The notes below the pieces were generated by a model. That model did not search any database. It saw only the letters and a list, made by a program, of their open reading frames with translations, and was not told where the DNA came from. Positions 6,479 through 9,790 of a stretch of DNA of 9,790 nt are shown here, one piece after another (the first letter of the stretch is position 1; each line of letters opens with the position of its first letter). Origin of the DNA: Chloroflexota bacterium (lineage in GTDB: Bacteria > Chloroflexota > Anaerolineae > Anaerolineales > Villigracilaceae); assembly GCA_021796315.1 (NCBI GenBank), contig JAJYOH010000188.1, positions 1-9,790 of the forward strand, read 5' to 3'. A program made the translations under genes and the position numbers.

Positions 6479-7927
6479 ATGGCGAACCGCGAATTAATCC
6501 TCCTTGCTCTTGATGAGTCTCAAACGTTTCATCTGATGGTACGCGCTTTGCAGGCCGTGGATTACGATGTGGCTGTCGTCCATGACTACGAGGGTCTCGT
6601 TCGGGCACTGGATGAATCGTCCCCCGTGCTCTTGTTGATCGGCGAGATATTCGACAACAGGAACGGTATTGAGATTGCTGCCGGGCAATTAGATCGTTTT
6701 CCCACCCTGCCGGTTCTATTGTTTGCCGATAAAGATACAACTGGATTGGCCAAGGCTGTATTAACAGCTGGATTAAGTGGATATCTTTATCCGCCTCTCA
6801 AAATGGACGATATAGTGGCCGCCGTTCAAAAAGCTTTGGCGCGCGCCCGGCGCCTCGGCGACTGGATCCGCCGCGAAGTCAAACGGACGACCACATCCCT
6901 CGAAAAGCGCGCTTCCATCTCGGAGGCCGAGCAGGCGCGCTTGGAATCCATCATTACAAATATTGAAGACGGCGTAATCGTTCTCGACGACAGCTTACAT
7001 ATCATGCTTGCCAACCGCGTGGCCCGCGAAGTGTTTGCGCTTGGAGATTCCAATCTCGGCGGCAGGCCGGTTGCAGATGTGATCTCCCATCCCGACCTGC
7101 GCGCCATGTTGGCCAAGTCCGCTAAAAGCGCGGTCAAATATTACGAGATCAATTTCGATGATGGCCGCGTGTTCAATGCCCAACATACGCTCATCCCAAA
7201 AATTGGTTCGGCCATCACAATGCAAGATATAACTTATCTCAAACGGCTGGACCAGATGAAGAACGATTTCGTTCATACCGTGTCGCATGATCTGCGTTCT
7301 CCGTTAACTGCTGTGTTGGGCTACACAGAACTCGTCGAACGCGTGGGGCCGCTAACGGACCAGCAGAAAGAATTTTTGCATCGTGTTCAGGGAAGTGTCC
7401 AGAATATCACCACGTTGGTCAATGATTTGCTCGACCTGGGCAGACTCGAATCTGGCTTTGACACGCGCCGCGAAACCGTCCAATTGGAAAACGTTCTGCA
7501 ATACTCGCTGGGTTTGCTCGACTCTTTGGTCCAAAAGAAGAATATTCATCTCAAACAGGAAATAGTGCCTTCACTGCCTGCCCTGCGCGCCAATCCTATT
7601 CGCCTCCGCCAAATGATCGAAAACTTGATTGGCAATGCCATCAAATATGCACCTGAAGGCGGTGAAATTGACGTGCAAATCAGCACCACAGGGAGTGAGG
7701 TAATTCTGAAAGTGACAGATAATGGGCCTGGTATTCCACGTGAAGAACAAAGCCGCATCTTCGAAAAGTTTTACCGCGGCAGTAATGTGGCAGAGACGAG
7801 AGGCACCGGCCTCGGACTTGCCATTGTGAAATCCATTGTCGATAGCCATCATGGCCGCGTATGGGTAGAGTCAACCTTGGGGCGAGGCGCTTCGTTTTTC
7901 GTTGTCCTGCCTGCAGTTGAGCCTTAG
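6479..7927 (+). CDS. Cytosolic histidine kinase: pseudo-receiver, PAS, HisKA, HATPase_c
   Basis: 482 residues, with no membrane segment. Residues 5-123 form a receiver-like domain without the active site: the Asp position falls on G55 (LLLIGEIF), the Thr on A83 and the Lys before Pro on P105. A charged helix (about 124-155) leads to a PAS domain (about 155-255; IEDGVIVLDDSLHIMLANR). The kinase core is complete: H-box FVHTVSHDLRSPL with H270 as the phosphorylated His, N-box ENLIGNAIKYA with N386, G1 TDNGPGIP (413-420), F-box IFEKFYRG (427-434) and G2 GTGLGLAIV (442-450). The start has a ribosome binding site (GTAGGA, 6465-6470, eight bases ahead) lying across the end of the previous gene, so the two are translationally linked. 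No classic phosphorylatable response regulator is present in the window, so the phosphoryl target must be encoded elsewhere. Confidence 0.9.
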   Translation: MANRELILLALDESQTFHLMVRALQAVDYDVAVVHDYEGLVRALDESSPVLLLIGEIFDNRNGIEIAAGQLDRFPTLPVLLFADKDTTGLAKAVLTAGLSGYLYPPLKMDDIVAAVQKALARARRLGDWIRREVKRTTTSLEKRASISEAEQARLESIITNIEDGVIVLDDSLHIMLANRVAREVFALGDSNLGGRPVADVISHPDLRAMLAKSAKSAVKYYEINFDDGRVFNAQHTLIPKIGSAITMQDITYLKRLDQMKNDFVHTVSHDLRSPLTAVLGYTELVERVGPLTDQQKEFLHRVQGSVQNITTLVNDLLDLGRLESGFDTRRETVQLENVLQYSLGLLDSLVQKKNIHLKQEIVPSLPALRANPIRLRQMIENLIGNAIKYAPEGGEIDVQISTTGSEVILKVTDNGPGIPREEQSRIFEKFYRGSNVAETRGTGLGLAIVKSIVDSHHGRVWVESTLGRGASFFVVLPAVEP

Positions 7928-7932
7928 CAGCG

Positions 7933-7989
7933 TATAACATCATTTACTCAGCGCCCTGTCAATAATTATGGCAGGGCGCTGATGTTATA
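7933..7989 (+). terminator. Long bulged hairpin after the kinase gene
   Basis: CAGCGCCCTG (7949-7958) pairs perfectly with CAGGGCGCTG (7972-7981) around a 13-base loop. The outer TATAACAT (7933-7940) pairs with ATGTTATA (7982-7989). The two left segments are separated by an 8-base bulge, so the stem is 18 pairs in all. It starts a few bases after the stop codon and very likely ends the operon, though the bases after it (AAACACG) are not a clear T-run. Confidence 0.6.
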
Positions 7990-7995
7990 AAACAC

Positions 7996-8030
7996 GCCTC
8001 CGCCGGGAAGGAGACCCAGCGGAGGCTTTC
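7996..8030 (+). terminator. Second hairpin in tandem
   Basis: GCCTCCGC (7996-8003) pairs with GCGGAGGC (8019-8026). Inside, GGG (8005-8007) can pair with CCC (8015-8017) after one mismatch. TTTC follows. With the preceding hairpin it makes a double stop between the kinase operon and nuoA. Confidence 0.5.
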
Positions 8031-8243
8031 GCCAAAGGAGGAGACAGGGAGGAGCATCTTGGAGGTGTCTTTAATCCGTCTCCGCATTCATAATACAGCA
8101 CGAACAAAAATAAGGGCATTATCAAATGTCACAAGTAGATGGTGATAATATTCACAAGTTGATTTTGTTTTGGCTCAAGTTTTATCCTACACGACTTTTC
8201 CTAATATGACCATTATCGTCAATTTTTGTGAAATGTGACACAC
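8031..8243. other. Intergenic region between the signalling pair and nuoA
   Basis: No gene can be supported here with confidence. The first part (8034-8065) is purine-rich and holds several Shine-Dalgarno-like stretches. One of them, GGGAGGAG (8047-8054), sits four bases before a TTG at 8059 that opens a 28-codon frame ending at TGA 8143-8145 (MEVSLIRLRIHNTARTKIRA and eight more residues). The same stretch has a GGAGAC/GTCTCC inverted pair (8040-8045, 8078-8083). GTGATAATATTCAC at 8142-8155 has the half-sites and spacing of a CRP-type operator. The rest (8156-8243) is AT-rich without recognised structure. Confidence 0.4.
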
Positions 8244-8272
8244 TTGTCTGGTAACTCGAATCCTCTTATGAT
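8244..8272 (+). promoter_or_regulatory. Sigma70-like promoter of the nuo operon
   Basis: TTGTCT (8244-8249), a 17-base spacer, then TATGAT (8267-8272). An overlapping TATACT at 8272-8277 has a 22-base spacer and is less likely. Transcription from about 8279 would give a leader of roughly 60 bases before nuoA. TGCA boxes lie just downstream of the predicted start. Confidence 0.55.
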
Positions 8273-8288
8273 ATACTTCGTTGCCAGT

Positions 8289-8312
8289 GTGCAATCCTGC
8301 ACAACCTTGCAC
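8289..8312 (+). promoter_or_regulatory. Candidate operator: three TGCA boxes
   Basis: GTGCA (8289-8293) and TGCAC (8298-8302) form an inverted repeat with a 4-base spacer, and a third TGCAC follows at 8308-8312. The boxes would cover about +10 to +33 of the predicted nuo transcript, a usual place for a repressor. The protein that might bind is unknown. Confidence 0.3.
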
Positions 8313-8337
8313 GCGGACGTACTGCCTCGAGGTGTCT

Positions 8338-8694
8338 ATGTTATTTGAGTACATTGCCATTGGCGTGATGATTGTGATTGCTATCGTGATCGCCCTGATC
8401 GCGATCGGTTTGGGGGAATTGTTCGGACCGAAGAAAAAATCCGCTGTCAAGTCTGAGCCGTACGAATCGGGCATGGTGCCTATTGGTCCAGGCACGCGGC
8501 GAATGCCTGTGCGCTTTTATTTGATCGCGGTGCTGTTCATCCTGTTCGATATCGAAGTCATCTTTTTCCTGCCGTGGGCGGTCGTTTTCCGTCAGCTTGG
8601 TTTGTTCGGGCTGGCTGAAATGGCCGTCTTTATCGTTATCTTACTGGTTGGTTACATTTATGCGTGGAAGAAAGGAGCGTTGGAATGGGAGTAG
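8338..8694 (+). CDS. nuoA: NADH-quinone oxidoreductase subunit A (complex I)
   Basis: 118 residues, the usual length. Three membrane segments (about 5-27, 58-80 and 88-110) and the family signatures [11 protein letters not shown] (40-50) and [14 protein letters not shown] (69-82) make the call safe. NuoA is a small membrane subunit beside the quinone site, where the peripheral arm meets the membrane arm. The start at 8338 follows GAGGTG (8329-8334) closely and puts the first membrane helix at the N-terminus; a longer frame from 8281 would run into the predicted promoter leader. The last 10 bases overlap the start of nuoB, so translation is coupled. It is the first gene of a nuoABCD run. Confidence 0.95.
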   Translation: MLFEYIAIGVMIVIAIVIALIAIGLGELFGPKKKSAVKSEPYESGMVPIGPGTRRMPVRFYLIAVLFILFDIEVIFFLPWAVVFRQLGLFGLAEMAVFIVILLVGYIYAWKKGALEWE

Positions 8695-9173
8695 AACAAA
8701 AGCTTGCGAATATGGGTGTGGTCACGACTACGCTTGAAGCCGCTGTGAATTGGGGACGTACCAATGCCATGTGGCCGATGTTATTCGGTCTGGCTTGTTG
8801 CGCCATTGAAATGATGGCGGCGCAGGCGGCCAATTATGACATGAGCCGCTTCGGGATGGAGTTGATGCGTCCCAGCCCGCGCCAATCGGACCTGATGATC
8901 GTTGCCGGACGCGTCTCGCGCAAAATGGGGCCGGTTCTGCGCCGACTCTACGATCAGATGCCGGAACCGAAGTGGGTGATCGCCATGGGCGATTGCGCCT
9001 CATGCGGAGGCGTCTTCAATAACTATGCCATCTTTCAAGGTGTGGATGAGGTCGTGCCTGTGGACGTGTACGTGGCAGGTTGCCCGCCGCGCCCCGAGGC
9101 TTTGATCCATGGCGTGATGACACTGCATGAAAAGGTCAGGGCCGAGAAATTCAAGGATTTGGTGAAAGCATAG
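8685..9173 (+). CDS. nuoB: NADH-quinone oxidoreductase subunit B (complex I, cluster N2)
   Basis: 162 residues. The four ligands of the N2 [4Fe-4S] cluster are seen in GLACCAIE (C38, C39), MGDCASCGG (C104) and [11 protein letters not shown] (C133). Their spacings of 65 and 29 residues equal those of E. coli NuoB. An additional Cys (C107) stands where many family members have Ser; it is not a ligand. NuoB passes electrons from the peripheral arm to quinone at the interface with NuoD. The start at 8685 is set by AAAGGAG (8671-8677), seven bases ahead, inside the end of nuoA. A longer frame from 8664 has no such signal. The protein is shorter at both ends than proteobacterial NuoB but complete in its core. 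Confidence 0.95.
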   Translation: MGVEQKLANMGVVTTTLEAAVNWGRTNAMWPMLFGLACCAIEMMAAQAANYDMSRFGMELMRPSPRQSDLMIVAGRVSRKMGPVLRRLYDQMPEPKWVIAMGDCASCGGVFNNYAIFQGVDEVVPVDVYVAGCPPRPEALIHGVMTLHEKVRAEKFKDLVKA

Positions 9174-9187
9174 TAAATAACACAAAT

Positions 9188-9213
9188 GTAGTAGCGACTT
9201 AAGTCGCTACTAC
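9188..9213. repeat. Perfect 26-base palindrome between nuoB and nuoC
   Basis: GTAGTAGCGACTT is followed directly by its exact reverse complement, with no loop, centred on ACTTAAGT. It lies in the 57-base gap between nuoB and nuoC, 14 bases after the nuoB stop and 17 bases before the nuoC start. As RNA it would fold into a stem-loop inside the operon message. I remember closely similar palindromes as dispersed repeats in Anaerolineae genomes, but I cannot check copy number here. It could be a small mobile repeat or a processing or attenuation site. Confidence 0.75.
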
Positions 9214-9230
9214 GATAAGTAGGTAGTTTC

Positions 9231-9746
9231 ATGGACAATAAACTCGAAAAGATCGTGCAAGCCTTGCAAGGAAAGTTCGGAGCGACGTTTGAAGAATTTC
9301 GCGGTGAAGCGCATGTATTTGTCAAAGCGGAGCAAATCATCGAAGCGTTGAGACTTCTGCGAGATCACCATGATTTCGCGTTGCTCTCCACGCTGACGGC
9401 TGTGGATTATTGGCCGCAGGAAACGCCGCGCTTTCACGTGATCTATCAACTCACATCGCTGACGCAGAATCTGTCAGTACAATTGAGAGTTCCAGTAAAC
9501 GGGAGCCAGCCCAAGGTCGTCCCGACCGCGACCCGACTCTTTCAGGCCGCGAACTGGCGCGAGCGCGAAGTCTACGATATGTTCGGCATCGAGTTCGAAG
9601 GTCATCCCGATCCGCGCCGTATTTTGATGCCCGAAGATTTTAAAGATCACCCATTGCGAAAAGATTTTCCGCTGGGTTATGAAGAACCGCAGTTCACTTT
9701 TAACTTTGAAGAAATTGACCTGCGCAAGCCCTACGCCAAGGAATAG
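9231..9746 (+). CDS. nuoC: NADH-quinone oxidoreductase subunit C (complex I, 30 kDa)
   Basis: 171 residues, typical for a stand-alone NuoC (not fused to NuoD as in E. coli). The 30-kDa signature is clear: WREREVYDMFGIEFEGHPD (109-127), then RRILMPEDFKDHPLRKDFP (129-147). The N-terminal alpha/beta domain includes FALLSTLTAVDYWP (49-62). NuoC is a soluble subunit of the peripheral arm that packs against NuoD and NuoB near the quinone site and carries no cofactor. The ATG at 9231 is preceded by AGTAGGTAG, a modest ribosome binding site. It ends two bases before the nuoD start. A palindromic repeat separates it from nuoB. Confidence 0.93.
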   Translation: MDNKLEKIVQALQGKFGATFEEFRGEAHVFVKAEQIIEALRLLRDHHDFALLSTLTAVDYWPQETPRFHVIYQLTSLTQNLSVQLRVPVNGSQPKVVPTATRLFQAANWREREVYDMFGIEFEGHPDPRRILMPEDFKDHPLRKDFPLGYEEPQFTFNFEEIDLRKPYAKE

Positions 9747-9748
9747 CC

Positions 9749-9790
9749 ATGAGCGAATTCCAGTTGCAAGAAGTTCCTGTTGGACCCTTC
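9749..9790 (+). CDS. nuoD: Start of NADH-quinone oxidoreductase subunit D (cut by window edge)
   Basis: Only the first 14 codons (MSEFQLQEVPVGPF) are present. The start lies two bases after the nuoC stop. The VPVGPF stretch fits the GP.HP entry motif of the 49-kDa/NuoD family, with the next residues outside the window. The gene order A-B-C-D makes nuoD the expected neighbour, so the call rests more on context than on sequence. Confidence 0.65.
   Translation, partial: MSEFQLQEVPVGPF

Noticed and set aside
9188..9213. The palindrome as an intrinsic terminator.
   Set aside because: No T-run follows and it lies inside an operon whose downstream genes must be expressed with nuoA and nuoB.
1..9790. 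CRISPR array, rRNA, tRNA or insertion sequence.
   Set aside because: No regularly spaced direct repeats, no tRNA- or rRNA-like stretches and no transposase-like protein were seen on either strand.

Overview
The window looks like chromosomal DNA of a bacterium close to the Anaerolineae (Chloroflexota). The clues are a group-style nuoA-nuoB-nuoC-nuoD run, cytosolic histidine kinases with odd receiver domains, DPM1-like and GT87-like glycosyltransferases, a C39-like peptidase remnant, and a short perfect palindrome of a kind I associate with that class. The taxonomic call is inference; no rRNA or tRNA is present.

Left part (1-1741): the 3' end of a DUF6602-like gene runs in from the left edge. 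Two bases after its stop codon lies a 57-base structure with all the parts of an integron attC recombination site. It has RYYYAAC and GTTRRRY core boxes, symmetric 5-base spacers, and an L stem with one extrahelical G. After it comes a gene for an FRG-domain protein. This segment reads as the right-hand end of a gene-cassette array or a cluster of attC sites lacking an integrase. Both gene families often occur in mobile or defence-associated DNA. No second attC is visible before the next genes, so the array seems to end here.

Middle part (1679-5162): a well-formed promoter and ribosome binding site drive only a 52-residue fragment of a C39-like cysteine peptidase, which is broken by an in-frame stop. 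A GT87-like membrane glycosyltransferase and a duplicated-fold membrane protein follow on the + strand. A GT2 polyprenyl-phosphate-glycosyltransferase-like gene converges on them from the - strand. Together they suggest cell-envelope glycan work.

Signalling pair (5307-7927): two tightly linked genes. The first encodes receiver-GAF-degenerate DHp (388 aa) and the second receiver-PAS-HisKA-HATPase (482 aa). Both receivers have lost the phospho-acceptor Asp and the conserved Thr and Lys. The first protein's DHp-like tail has no His and no ATPase domain. Only the second protein keeps a full kinase core. This looks like a phosphorylation-independent sensor complex. It ends in two strong hairpins.

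Right part (8244-9790): a sigma70-like promoter with a 17-base spacer and a cluster of TGCA boxes precedes nuoA, nuoB and nuoC and the first codons of nuoD (respiratory complex I). A perfect 26-base palindrome sits inside the operon between nuoB and nuoC.
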